Origin: Sycobia sp. Sy_11 | Lineage: Eukaryota > Arthropoda > Insecta > Hymenoptera > Epichrysomallidae | Assembly: GCA_018907035.1 (NCBI GenBank) | Contig: JACCIC010000345.1 | Location: forward strand, 62,001-126,000 | Length of the DNA: 64,000 nucleotides | Direction of reading: 5' to 3' | In this document: one piece after another, positions 52,261 to 63,480 of the stretch | Layout of the letters: every line of letters begins with the position of its first letter | Numbering within the stretch: position 1 is the first letter of the stretch | Notes under the pieces: generated by a model | Databases searched by the model: none | The model's input: only the letters and a program-made list of their open reading frames with translations | Told to the model about the DNA's origin: nothing | Program-made: the position numbers and the translations under genes

Positions 52261-52515
52261 CAAAGGTGAAGTTAAATTTTAGGTGGTGAGGGCAGTCAGG
52301 TTGTCCTTTAATAACATAGAATATTGTTTTTATTATTTTTATTTTATGTTATTAATTGTATTTTATTTTCATTTTTAATTTTTAATATAATTTATTGAAA
52401 TATAAGTTTTATTCTTCTGACTGTCATTATTTTAGCTAATATATTGTATTATAAAGACTGTAAGACAGCTAAAAAAATTATTAATTTAATTCAAAACAGT
52501 CGAAATAAGTACAGT

Positions 52516-53609
52516 TTATGATTACATTTTTAAAACTTAGTTTACTGAGTTTACAAGAAGGTGCATTGCCATCGTATATCTTTTTAAGCCACCATTTCTC
52601 ACCATTTCATATTTCTCGCTGATGTTCATATTCCCTCATTAACACATCTGTCCCTATAATAATACTACGGCGATCAGCTGTAAGAGCGGAAATTAGAGAG
52701 CCACTGCGTAGCAGGCACGCTCACTTGAGTACGAACTCGCGTGCCAATAGGAGGAAGGGTCCCTTTCACATTTCTTTCTAGCGCAAATGGGTCTATGAAT
52801 CATGAGTTTTTTGATGCTATATAGCTAACAGAAAAGATACAGATTCTATTGTAGCTATGTAGCTTCCACGCCTGCGTAACCGTCGATTGTTCAAACGTGA
52901 CTCCATGTGACCTTACTTTATAAGGCATTAAAGTCATGAATTTGTCAAGATTTCTCCGACTACGTGTAGAAATGGACATAATAGACAAACCATTTCCATA
53001 CCCTTTCATAAATAGAAACTCATATTGAAAAATATAACTATTAGCATAATTTTATTATTAATCTATCTTACGAATACGTGACCACATATTATTCACTAGA
53101 ATCGCAGGTTCAGCTAACATCATCAATGATTCAAGATAATTAATACGTTTTTATGAGTTCAGGGATGGACAAAATGTTGAAAATAAACTGGTCTATTTGT
53201 AAAGGATCTCAATACTTCATTAAGGTGCATTTCCTTTAAAACATTCTTATTTATTATTATTTTTTAGAATTTTAGATATGCTTATGTAAACTATACATTT
53301 TGTTAATTATAAGGATACATATATATTGAACTTCTCCATTTGCATTAATGGTACATTATTTTAAGACATTATTATGTCAATGAATTTTTTGTTAATCGGT
53401 CGTATAGTAGAGTTTTCTGGTATTTAATGGAGCTGCAGGCAACCAGCATCAAGTCCTACTATTGAGTATTTTCGGACAGTTGGATTACTGAGCCCTGGAG
53501 CGGGATAGCTCTAGGGAGATTCTTTCGGCGGTATCGCTAAGAGAACTACTTTTGCCGCGGAAAACTCGCCCTTTTATACACGAAAAATTAGTCCATCGGG
53601 TGTTTACGC
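52516..53609. other. Unassigned DNA
   Basis: Short frames only; 52800-53009 minus shows no motif. Bases 53430-53600 are GC-richer, without recognised function. Confidence 0.4.
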
Positions 53610-53833
53610 CACCGTTCGACTGATTTCTTATCGAGCCGCCCAAGAACAATAATAATAATTTGTAAATAATATAATAATAATAATAATAATCGCATTATAA
53701 TTATAATAATTTTAGTGCTAATTTGTCATTTTACCCTTGAGGACGCCGTATTCTTATAATAATTTCGGCGCTGCCTTACAATTATAATTCGTGATTTAAT
53801 TCTCTAGGATATTTATTTAAAATAATTATAATA
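53610..53833. repeat. AT-rich flank repeat, left copy
   Basis: Shares with 54510-54700, in the same orientation, a run of segments: ATCGAG, (AATAAT)n, ATCGCATTATAATTATAATA, GACGCCGTxTT, CGTGATTTAATTCTCT and GGATATxTATTTA. The two copies flank the R1-like C-terminus Re. Confidence 0.75.
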
Positions 53834-54240
53834 ATGATAATAATAATGATGTTGGACGAACGAGGACAATGGACGAAAAGACTAATACCCAAAATCGGTC
53901 CGCGTAAAGGGAGGCCACACGGAGAGGTGAACCTTACCGAGTTTCTTTCCGGACATGGAAACTGCTATAAGTATCTCTGCCGGATGAAGAGGATTACCTC
54001 GCCGGAATGCAAGTATTACGGGTGGTCTTGGACGACGTGGAGCACACATGCTTCATGTGCGAGCTTTAGAGCGAGTTACGACTAGGGCTACAGACGAGGA
54101 TAGGCGCGATCACACTAGAAAGCGTGACGAGACTTATGACGACGTACGCAGAGAGCTGGCGGTTGGTCGGAAAATACGTTACGCATGTGTTTCGAAGCAA
54201 AAGAGAGGATAGATATCTGGATGATTGAAAGACTGTGAAG
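53834..54240 (+). pseudogene. Re: R1-like ORF2 C-terminal fragment
   Basis: Frame 53834-54085 reads LDERGQWTKRLIPKIGPRKG, then VNLTEFLSGHGNCYKYLCRM and SPECKYYG. After a frameshift comes VLDDVEHTCFMCEL and TLESVTRLMTTYAESWRLVG. This is the C-terminal zinc-finger region (C...C...H...C) of R1-type ORF2, and it belongs to a lineage different from Ra-Rd. 5' truncated. Confidence 0.8.
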
Positions 54241-54509
54241 ACTCAATACAGTTTCGAGCATTCGTGAGATTCTACGATAAAAGGAATGACCGTAAATGGA
54301 CCACGCAGGGACTGGCTTCTAGGCCGAAATAATGTTGATAACAGTTCTGGGCTGGTGTCGGTGCAACAACACGTAGTGACACTGGTTTTGTATTGAGTCT
54401 CACATATTCCAATGACCGTTCTCCAGGATGATTCTTACTTCTGCCATTGGAAATGTATAAATAGCATTCACAGACTCCTAAAACAAATTAAATAATAATT
54501 AAATATTGA
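54241..54509. other. Possible Re 3' untranslated region
   Basis: Noncoding DNA between the Re stop and the second AT-rich flank copy. No poly(A) run. Assignment by position only. Confidence 0.35.
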
Positions 54510-54700
54510 TTTATCTCCGTTCAACTAATTTCATATCGAGATGCCGAAATACAATAATAATAATAATAATTTTGCAATAATATAATAATAATAATCGCAT
54601 TATAATTATAATAATTTTGACGCCGTCTTATAATTGCAATACGTGATTTAATTCTCTCGGATATGTATTTACAATAATAATAATACTTTATATAATAAAT
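54510..54700. repeat. AT-rich flank repeat, right copy
   Basis: Matches 53610-53833, as described there. The repeat may be the 3' untranslated end of a preceding and of this R1-like element, or a duplicated target region. Confidence 0.75.
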
Positions 54701-55084
54701 AATATTTATTATAAAGAATATTATAATAAATGCTGGCTGCCGCGCGGCTGTAGCTCTCTCTCGCGATGCGTGCGAGCCCCTCTCTGCTCTCCCTTGCTCT
54801 ACGTTTGCGCGGCAAATATATTTAATATTGCGCTCACATTGTTTTGATTGTCGTGCGTTCAACCGTTAATCGGGATCAATGCCCCATTATTTTAATTTTA
54901 AACCTTAATTATTTGTAATTGAAGTTTTGCTTATATATATATAATAAGCCTGATCTCAAACGTTTTTTATTTCAGCATAAAACGATTTAGAATAAAAATT
55001 ACACATATTATTACGCATGTATTTTCGTCTTAATATATATTAAATTAAGATATATTCAATACATGTATTTCGTCTTATTATATA
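54701..55084. other. AT-rich stretch with a short GC-richer part
   Basis: No frame recognised. TATATTAAGAC-type words repeat near 54950-55080. Confidence 0.4.
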
Positions 55085-55098
55085 TTGAAAAATATTTT
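55085..55098. repeat. 14-bp direct repeat flanking P8, left
   Basis: TTGAAAAATATTTT, identical to 55811-55824. It flanks the whole inverted PLE pair, so it is a good candidate target-site duplication. Confidence 0.6.
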
Positions 55099-55810
55099 AA
55101 AACAATTGAATTGTACTTCTGTCGACTGTCTATATACAAATTAATAAATATTTTTTTTATTGGTCTTACAGTCCAATCAATTCCATCCAAAAATAAAATA
55201 AAATAAAAATAAAAATAAAATAAAAATAAAAATAAAATAAAAATAAAAAATAAAAATAATAATAAAAATAAAAAATAAGAAATAAAAATAAAAAATAATA
55301 AAAATAAAATAAAAAAATAAAAATTAAAAATAAAAATTAAATTAAAAATTAAATTAAAATTATAATGACAGTCAGACTATCCTTGTTTACATTCACCGCC
55401 GTAGACTAATCTGAAAATAAAATATTAGCTGAAAAAATTCTTTGTTAGTAAAGTGCAGTCTGACTGAATAAAGTCAGAATGCAATCAAATCCAGTCAGAC
55501 TGCACTTTACTAACATAGAATTTTTTCAGCTAATCTTTTATTTTCAGATTAGTCTACGGCGGTGAATGTAAACAAGGACAGTCTGACTGTCATTATAATT
55601 TTAATTTAATTTTTAATTTAATTTTTATTTTAATTTTTATTTTTTTATTATATTTTATTTTTATTATTTTTTATTTTTATTTCTTATTTTTTATTTTTAT
55701 TATTATTTTTATTTTTTATTTTTATTTTTATTTTATTTTTATTTTTATTTTATTTTATTTTTGGATGGAATTGATTGGACTGTAAGACCAATAAAAAAAT
55801 ATTTATTAAT
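55099..55810. mobile_element. PLE P8: inverted dimer (large palindrome)
   Basis: A minus arm (55099-55466) and a plus arm (55492-55810) are reverse complements over about 320 bases, around a 25-base spacer. Each arm runs from the start of the PLE intron-like segment (CAGTCAGACTGCACTTTACT) through ATTAGTCTACGG, ACAAGGACAGTCTGACTG, the ATTTTT-rich tract and GATTGGACTGTAAGACCAATA. The minus arm continues 37 bases further into the GCAGTCGA...AAGTACAATT tail seen at 40145-40175. No coding part. Confidence 0.85.
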
Positions 55811-55824
55811 TTGAAAAATATTTT
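55811..55824. repeat. 14-bp direct repeat flanking P8, right
   Basis: TTGAAAAATATTTT, the partner of 55085-55098. Confidence 0.6.
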
Positions 55825-56730
55825 GTATATAATTTTTATATAATACATATACATGACATAAATTTCTGCTAAGAACATATAATATTATATATTATGTTTC
55901 CCTTTATCACAGTCAGTAGGATATCTGACTATGTCAGTGAACTGATTATTAAATTCATCATAGGACATTATTTGTGTTAATGTATTTGGAAGATGTATTT
56001 AAAATTTTTACTATGTTGAGAATAGATCCAACTCGCCTAAGTAACAGTAATTTTAATAACTTTTGTTAAAAGTTGTTGTTTTGAAAATAGGCGTTTACAT
56101 TTCAATATCGAGGAAGTATTTAAATAACATAAAGGGGTGCTATAAATATTATGCAAATTCATTGTGAAGTTGTGGTAGCTTATACATAATAGTATGCCAG
56201 GTCTTTATATAAGTTTAGTCCTTGAAGATGAACAGGAGTAGTTCAAAACATCAAAGATTTAAGGTAAATTATAATTTAAGGTGATGAGGGAGTTATGCTG
56301 TCCTTTACCAACATAGAATGTAGATTATGTTATTTTTATATTTTAATTAATACAATTTTACAATTACAACAATAATAATTCTTTATTAATATACACTTTT
56401 ATATTGAAATAAAATTTTATTTTCTACATAAAAATAAATAGGTTGAGGGTTTTATAAATATTATATAAATCATTTTAATCGAGTAGAAAGGAGGTGTAGT
56501 AGCTAATATTTTATTTTAGTTTCGTCTTTGCTGATAAACCAGAGCGAACCGTAAAGTCGGATAATATCAAGGATAAAGCTATACATAGAATAATAAATTT
56601 TATTTTTTTCTTATTAATTACATATAAAAAACGCGACTGCCATTATATTAGTATAAGCGAATAATAAATAAATACTGTAAGACAGATAAAAATGTTTACT
56701 AATTTAAAATAAGTGAAACTTATTATTACA
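55825..56730 (+). mobile_element. PLE P9, highly degraded
   Basis: Resembles P7 in its 3' half: GGTGCTATAAATATTAT, TTTAGTCCTTGAAGATGAACA (degraded hammerhead-like motif at 56221), a GGTGATGAGGGAGTTATGCTG segment and the tail ATACTGTAAGACAGATAAAAATG (56670-56695). The coding part is not readable. Confidence 0.55.
56221..56255 (+). ncRNA. Degenerate hammerhead-like motif (P9)
   Basis: CTTGAAGATGAAC...GTTCAAAAC corresponds to CTGAxGATGAAC...GTTCGAAAC of P7, with an inserted T in the core and the essential G of GAAA changed to A. Stem II arms GAAC/GTTC are kept. Not expected to cleave. Confidence 0.45.
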
Positions 56731-57077
56731 TAAAACATTTATGATGTACATTGTTTTTATTTTATCTAAGTAAGAAATCTACAATTTTATCTTAAAATTT
56801 AGGGATATTTAAATTATTTCTTGGTATACACATTGACTCAAATCTTCAGCTATCGATCCCTTTATTTCAGAGAATCGTAGCCGAAAATCACTCCACAGAT
56901 ATACTATTTGGTGATATTAAGGAAAAATCTGAGAATTACAGTCAATAGTATGACCCGAACATGTGCCTCAGTCGATGCCAGCGATATACCTGATTAGATT
57001 CTGCATACCATGAGGTGCATATCTTAATAATTATTCTACTAAAGATATATACATTTTCAGTTAAATTTTTAGTATTA
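56731..57077. other. AT-rich unassigned DNA
   Basis: No recognised frame; flanks M3. Confidence 0.4.
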
Positions 57078-58170
57078 TTAGGTGTACAAATAAGTTTCCG
57101 TCATTTTGAAAAGATGGCACCACTGGTAAGATAACAGCGAAACTGTCAGCTGTAAAAAGTCGAATAGTATATGTTGACTTATGGAAACATTATAACCTTT
57201 TAACACCTCTGACTATTTGTAGTATCACTTAGTTTTCATCGTGTTAAGATGTCAAGTTTTAAGTCAAGTAAGCACATCGGCTACTCATAAAAGCATATGG
57301 TGAGGTTAATTTGAGTGAGAGAAGTTGTCGGGAGTGATTCCAAAAATTTAAAAGTGGTGATTTTCACGCAGTGGAAGGTCCAATGTGTATGGTGAGATAG
57401 AATTGGAAGCTTTACTGGAGATAGATCCGTGCCAAACGCAAGAAGAACTTGCACAAGAGTTAGGAGTGACTTAGCAAACTATTTCGCAACGTCTCAAAAC
57501 CCTGGGTATGGAGCAAAAGCAAGGAAATTGGGTTCCCTACGAACTGCAGCTAAAAGACGTTGAGCGTTGCTTATTCGTTTGGGAACAATTCCTCAAAACG
57601 AAAAATCGCAAAGGATTTCTACATCGAATCGTGACATACAAGTGCATTCACTATGACAATTCAAAGCGTAGAAAGTCATAGGGTAAGCTCGGGCATGGTC
57701 CTACTTCGATGGCCAAGCCAAACATTCATGGCAAGAAGCAAATGTTGTGCATTTGGTGAGATCAATTTAGAGTAATCTATTACGAACTACTCCAACACAA
57801 TCAAGCCGTTAACGAGCAACGTTATAAACAATAGATGATATAATTGAGCCGAGTATTAAAAACTAACGTCCACAATATGCCAAAAGGCTCGATAGAGTCA
57901 TTTTTAGCATGACAACGTTCGGCCACATGTTGGGAGAATCGTAAAGGAAGCGAAATTTAGAATCACTGAATTGGGACGTCCTACCCCAACCGCCGTATTC
58001 ACCAGAAATTCATACTACCACCTGTTCCGGTCGATGACTCATGGTCTGGCTGAGGAGCACTTCACTTCTTACGAGGAATTAAAAAAATGGGTCGATTCAT
58101 GGATCGCCTCAAAAGACTTTTGAGGAAACCCTTTTAAGGAAATAGGGGGTGCATCAACTTTTGCAGCATG
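57078..58170 (+). mobile_element. M3: mariner, mori-like lineage
   Basis: The left end TTAGGTGTACAAATAAGTTT follows a TA dinucleotide. The right end lies near TAGGGGGTGCATCAACTTTT (about 58145-58165), without a clear matching terminal repeat. Distinct from M1 and M2 in sequence and ends. Confidence 0.8.
57250..58130 (+). pseudogene. M3 mariner transposase, degraded
   Basis: Motifs in order over several frames: LLEIDPCQTQEELAQELGVT, ISQRLKTLGM, KGFLHRIVTYKCIHYDN (the GDEKW first-acid motif reads TYKC, so it is lost), GPTSMAKPNIHGKKQMLCIW, HDNVRPHVGRIVKEA (second Asp kept), NSYYHLFRSMTHGLAEEHFT (third Asp of SDYHLF reads Tyr) and WVDSWIASKD. Many stops. Dead element. Confidence 0.85.
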
Positions 58171-58174
58171 TGAT

Positions 58175-58824
58175 ATGAATAAAAATAGTAAGTATATAGA
58201 ACAGCGAATTGAGATATATATAAGTGAGATTCATAATCTACGGAATAGTGAGAAAATTATTATAAAAAACTCGCTGTTAAAACATAGAAATATATTTTCT
58301 GCTGAACTGGGTTGTACTAATATATATGAACACGTGATTAGACCAACAGTAACTGATGGAATAATACGGCGATCTTTCAGTGAATTTTGTAACCCTATCA
58401 TAGTAGTAGTAAAAAATATGGAGAAATACGAATTTGTTTAGATGCGCGATATTTAAATAAAGTAATAATCTCGGACAATGAATTCCCTATGCAAATAGAA
58501 GAGTTTTTACAAAAACATGAAAGGGACACGTATTTTTCAACCACAGATTTGATTAAAGGATATTGGCAAATACCGCTAGAATAGAAGTCATGTAAATATA
58601 CAGCCTTTTGAATAAACAGACAACTTTTCGAATTCGTCAGAGTGCCGTTTGGTCTGAAAACAGCGGGTTTGGGATTTATTCGTGCATCATGCCGCGCACT
58701 GCGGGAGATTGAATATTTTGTCACCGCATACATTGATGATATACTTATTGCTTCTAAAATATCTTGTGATCATGCGGAACATTTAGACGGCTCACTTGAA
58801 TGTTTAATGAATGCTGGGTTTACT
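58175..58824 (+). pseudogene. GyB: Ty3/gypsy-type RT fragment
   Basis: Frames 58175-58441 and 58642-58887 plus intervening stops give LLKHRNIFSAELGCTNIYEH, RRSFSEFCNPIIVV, GEIRICLDARYLNKV, YFSTTDLIKGYWQIPLE (first Asp), FEFVRVPFGLKT and TAYIDDILIASK with an intact YIDD box (58729-58740). It differs in wording from GyA, so it is another gypsy lineage. The fragment ends inside a (CT)n run at 58818-58843, after GFTL. Confidence 0.85.
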
Positions 58825-58843
58825 CTCTCTCTCTCTCTCTCTC
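58818..58843. repeat. (CT)n at the GyB break
   Basis: TACTCTCTCT...CTCTAATAAA; coding similarity to RT stops at its start. Confidence 0.9.
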
Positions 58844-58977
58844 TAATAAATACAATTCTAATTATAATTCTTTCCCTCTGTGCCTAATTCTTCTCTTTGC
58901 ATAACAAATCATACTCAACATAATTTGTGACGGCAAATTATGTTTTTGTTTTATACGTTATATTAACTTCAGACATG

Positions 58978-58982
<5 letters not shown>

Positions 58983-59033
<51 letters not shown>
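58983..59033. repeat. (AT)n microsatellite
   Basis: About 50 bases of pure TA dinucleotides. Confidence 0.95.
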
Positions 59034-59035
<2 letters not shown>

Positions 59036-59299
59036 AACCATTGTTTCGGGATGGTATAAGGAAAAATATAAATCAATCGAGATATCGATCACCGCGAATA
59101 CGCAATCGACCTGACGCGACGCGATTCGAATGCGCGAGGTGAACACCGAGCACTCGAGAGGGGAGCTCTTGGTCAGCCGAGTAGAACGGACGCACTTTTC
59201 GGTTACTCATCTAACTATCGTATTACCGCACTACCGTAATACAACACGCGGAACTAATATATTCACGAAGTGAATATATTCACGCACGTCGAGGAGAGG
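59034..59299. other. Unassigned DNA
   Basis: No recognised frame. A palindrome CACGAAGTGAATATATTCACG lies near 59263-59284. Confidence 0.35.
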
Positions 59300-59790
59300 C
59301 CGTAGTGTACGAGCTAAGAATACTGAGCAGTTGCCGGAGTGGAGCACGATTTGTACCACCGACGCGCAGCCATCCCCGACACCGTTTACGGGCATCGCCA
59401 TCCGCAGGCTAAGCAAACGGCTAAGAAGAGGCCTCCGGCAAGTACAGTTTCGTATTCATCAAATTGTTGAAGTGGCACCATACCGTGCCAGACTTGTACC
59501 TGTCGCGACCCCCCCCCCCTTTGAAATAACGACCCGCGAGTTTTGTAGAATCTCGCGGCCCTCCCCACGTATACGAATTCAACGATGCAACGAACGCGTA
59601 TGATACCGCGATGGCAGTGTTCACCTTTTCATACACATGTGTATAATAGCGGTAATAAATTATACGTTATAATTGTTAAGTGCGCGTATATTTCTTCGTC
59701 TTCACGAATTTTCCCTTTCCTCACATATAGCTATTCGTTCTCTGCAGAGGAGCTGCTACACACACACACACACGTAAGTAAGGAACATTT
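59300..59790. repeat. Dispersed repeat, copy 2 (inverted relative to copy 1)
   Basis: Reverse complement of 26000-26580, with matches in order as listed there. Minus frames 59231-59416, 59386-59568 and 59421-59636 share MPVNGVGDGCASVV and GRYFKGGGG wording with copy 1. Identity unknown. Confidence 0.5.
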
Positions 59791-59808
59791 TACGCAGACA
59801 CCGGTACA

Positions 59809-59871
<63 letters not shown>
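59809..59871. repeat. (AT)n microsatellite
   Basis: About 60 bases of pure TA dinucleotides, at the same edge of copy 2 as the array by copy 1. Confidence 0.95.
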
Positions 59872-59876
<5 letters not shown>

Positions 59877-61080
59877 TTCAACGTGGCAAAACGTGCACGT
59901 CAATAGTATAGCGTGAAATATGCTTCCGAAGCGTCAAGATTTCGAGTCACTACCGTTAAAATAAAATTTATAATATCATATAATCAATGCTCGAATATTA
60001 TTCCCGAGAAATTGAGAAGCCGAGCAGAGAAGACAACGAATTTCTGCGAAAAATATCAGCTTGACGCGCCAAATGTCAACATACAGTAGGCAAGAGCGCC
60101 GGCGCTCGGCCTGCGATGACGGAGAACGAAGAAAAGCAGAAAGAAGAAGAAATTCGTCCGCGACGTAAACAAGAGGCGCCGAGCTCAAAGATATAGAAGA
60201 CATACAGTGATGAAGATCACATACGTCAGGCGAGGTTGGCTCGACGCAACTGCAGACGCAATACCTTTAGGTAGGATAGGGTCTGCGTCCTGGAGGGTCG
60301 AGAGCCGCCGAAAATGCGTTAGGTTCAGGAGAGTACACGAGCCCATCCCTTTTACGCTCAACCGCCTACCAGTACAGACGTTCGAAAAGAGAACCTCCCC
60401 TGCCTTGATTCGCGGAAGATTTTATTTTTTTTTATTTAGCTTTACATAGGATATACGAGCGTAGATTTAAGAGGTGAGAACGAACGGTGTGCAAGACTCG
60501 AGTCCGACGGCGAGGCATGAAAACAGATTTTATTAGAGGGCTAGCTGATGCATAGGGTACGGAATGAAAAGGCTACCGAATGTCTTAGCTACGGACTAAA
60601 TAGTAATAAACTTGGTTAACTTAATGTAAAGGGTGTATTCTATACTTAAACACACTCATACCTTTATAGTTAGCCAAAGCCATTTGAGAGAGTGCCGAAT
60701 GGGACTCATAAGGGAAAGGGGTTTAGCCCCCACGCGTAAACGTTTTGCGCATCGGTCTTAAGGTAAGGAATTAACCCCCCGTCGGCAAGTAAATTGTGGT
60801 AAATTATTTATAATAATATAAATTTTTATATACTTTCCCCTCTCTACATGTTTATAACAGTTAAGGTCAATCAATATTTCTCAGCACCAACCTTCATAGT
60901 AGGTTTCCATAGCTATACTGCACAAGAACAGTAACAATATAAATTTTTAGAAAACATTTTTCATATAGAAGGAGTCTATATATATATATATACATACATA
61001 AATATATATATATAACGCTTGCTTTCCCACGTCCCTATGCTCTCTCTCCATTCATAGCCCTCTAAATATGTATATTCAGT
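59872..61080. other. Unassigned DNA, LTR-like in part
   Basis: 60.0-60.4 kb is GC-richer, with unrecognised frames (59976-60203 minus, 60207-60449 plus). At 60530-60620 TTTTATTAGAGG and AGTAATAAAC give possible poly(A) signals on either strand. Nothing firm. Confidence 0.3.
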
Positions 61081-61585
61081 CTGTAAATATTAATATATAC
61101 ACATGTTTAAATGTAAAGCTTCTATGTGTTACAGGCCGACGCACGAATACACCGGCGAAGAGGTAAGTAAGAGTGAGCGAGAGAGAGAGAGCGGGGAGTG
61201 GGGAGAGACGACCATGCGCGCGAATTTGACAGTTCAAGTACGAGAGCTGCGAGAGATACGCGCGTTCGAAACTGATTCGTTTTTCGTGTGCTTCTTTTGG
61301 GAATATGCCTCGAGTTCTAATATTCCCCCTCACCACGTACCTCATTTTCGTGGAGGGTACGAGACAGAACGCGCGTGTTTGTGCCGATAACGTGGGTGTG
61401 ATCCACGTGCACCGCTGCCGAGCCCGAGCGGACGAGCTTGCCGCCCAACTCCCGTTTACGCGGAATAACCGCACCATCCCGGGGTCTTTTGACGAGCGGA
61501 GTAGCCGCCTCTCCGGGCAAACTAAGAAGCTGCCGCATGAGGGTTCTACGGACGCAGATACTACCTATTATAAGTGGCAGCCCAT

Positions 61586-61638
<53 letters not shown>

Positions 61639-61970
61639 CTAGCTGCTTGCGCGCCGTCGCCTCGGCGACCCTCGGCGTGCGTTCCGCACGCCTCGTGTAC
61701 AGGCGTTGTATGTTCGCTAGCCATTGAAGCCATCTTGACTTTTAATCATTTTGAGTTTAGTGTTTCGAGTGCATGTAATTATTCGCCTTAGCTCTCGCGC
61801 AATCCCTACGCGCGATTCTTCGCCCCTCGAGAACCGCCCCTCTCCTTCCTCGAACTGATTCGGGGCTTAGCCAAGCCGGACACATATTTGCAATGGACGT
61901 GCCCGCCGTCTTCGTGCTCGAGGCGGACACGCGCACCGTTACAATATATAATACATAAGAAGGCAATAGT
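61081..61970. other. GC-richer unclassified segment with (CT)n
   Basis: Overlapping frames on both strands (for example 61305-61727 plus, 61317-61733 minus) run through the (CT)n at 61589-61634 and have no motif. A TTACAG/...GAAGAG/GTAAGT arrangement at 61129-61168 resembles a 28-base exon between splice sites. Possibly an LTR or leader of GyA4 or another element. Confidence 0.3.
61589..61634. repeat. (CT)n microsatellite
   Basis: About 46 bases of pure CT. Confidence 0.95.
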
Positions 61971-62503
61971 TGCTATAAGTGGCCCATCATTTTTTCAAGA
62001 TTTTTCAGAAAAGTACATTTCACAAGGATTAGCTGAAAAATACCAAAGTTCAGTTAGAAAAGCTGTTTCTAAAAATTTCTCCTCGTTCAAAGCTAAAATA
62101 ATCCTACAAATGATTGAAACTATCCCACTTTATTAATTAATACAAAAAAAATCATGTATGTGTTAATAATTCATTATGTGACCAATAATATTAATAATGA
62201 TAGGAACACAATAATAAAAACAGGATCAACATAAACACGGATACTAAATAAATAAGTATGCTATAAAATATGAATACTTTCAGATCAATATAAACAGTAA
62301 CAGTAAGAAACTTATAAAATTATAGCTTCAACGCCAAATAAAACCAGTAATCAGAAACAATAAAAGTAACAAGAATAATGAGATATAAATACAATCGATA
62401 TATTTGAATAATGATATAAATAAATAAAATTAACTTTATTAATTTTATTTTAATTAAATTTATTTAAAAAAGAAATAATACACATACTACACTGCAGCCG
62501 GGT
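61971..62503. other. AT-rich stretch, no gene seen
   Basis: No frame recognised; A-rich. Precedes the gag of GyA4. Confidence 0.45.
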
Positions 62504-63480
62504 ATGCAGAATTCAACACCAGAAAACGTACAGCATCTGCGGAACCACAATCGCATCTCTCGAATCGATCGTTTGAAAATACATATCTTAAACAAGCATG
62601 CAGCGAACAGCTGGTACGGCAATGAAGCGTGCACTTCACTCTCCATCGGAGCCCCAAGAGAGAATGTGGAGAAGTTTATCGAGAGGCTGAAACAAACAAG
62701 GAACAGCATAGACATCCTTGCGGCAGACATCTTAAAGATAATCCCAGAGATTCAAAATGGGTTAGTAGCCCTGGTGCACTCTAGGTGACTTAAAGGTAGT
62801 ACTGCGTCGGAATTTCCGGTCACTCGACTACTCACTACGGCTAGAGAAAGAACTGCGCCATAGAACGCAAAGTTCGAAAGAGCCTAATGTCTCCCACCTC
62901 CGGGGAATGCTCGTTTTAATTGACAAGATGGGGTCCGCGCTTACCCTTAAAAACCAGCTAGACATAATCTATCATAACTTGCATCCGATGTATATGGCCA
63001 AAAGGATAAGATAGATAGAAGCGATTTTAGATCGATAGATACGCTGCAATTGATAGGGCAACATATCAAATTGAAGAAAGAACTCGCATGATGGTACAAG
63101 CAGCCGCCAGCTGCAGAGGACTGTATGGTCAACAGGACAGCTTGCTTCTCCTTGAAGAGAACAAGTAAGCTTTGCAGACTGGCTCCCATTGAGAATGATA
63201 AGCGACCTTTAATCAAGAAAATCGTGACAATAACTGCACCGTCGGCGTCAATATTAACTAGATGTGCGGAAGAAGAACTACACTACCACGTCAGTCGACA
63301 GAAACGTTAAAGAAACTATAGGCGGGAACCCCGAAACTCCAGAGCCCCACGAGCGCAACGTATCAAGAAAAAAACAAGAGCGTATAGAAGCATATCGCCT
63401 ATATACTGGCTACGATCTCTTAGATAACGAACCGTTCCACTATCCCCGACATACCAGTCCCATGGCTCTTTCAAAATAGA
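62504..63480 (+). pseudogene. GyA4 Gag
   Basis: Plus frames: 62504-62788 with ENVEKFIERLKQTRNSIDI and AADILKIIPEIQNG, then (no frame) HLRGMLVLIDKMG and QLDIIYHNLHPMYMAK, then 63125-63310 with APIENDKRPLIKKIVTITAP. Each matches GyA3 Gag in order (CIERLEETMTSLDI, FDRIYLNLHPPYMDK, AAIENDKPLITTRTVTI). Stops near 62790 and 63015 and a frameshift near 63290. It is the only plus-strand GyA copy. Confidence 0.75.

Larger units (their letters stand above)
51370..52515 (+). mobile_element. PLE P7, divergent copy
   Basis: Plus frames: FKSHRPFGNKIGTVKGVIDR and NDYPVDFI (51406-51600, the linker after RT), then KINCKDCDKYYIGQMARYL (about 51810-51865) and the C-terminal block (ILENPNNINLM). A hammerhead-like motif at 52224 and tail AAGACTGTAAGACAGC...AAAACAGTCGAAATAAGTAC follow. 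Closer to P3 and P9 than to P1 and P4. Confidence 0.8.

Noticed and set aside
61305..61791. Overlapping frames of 117-140 codons around 61.6 kb
   Set aside because: Both strands are open because of (CT)n and GC-rich DNA; no motif and no homology between the copies in the window.
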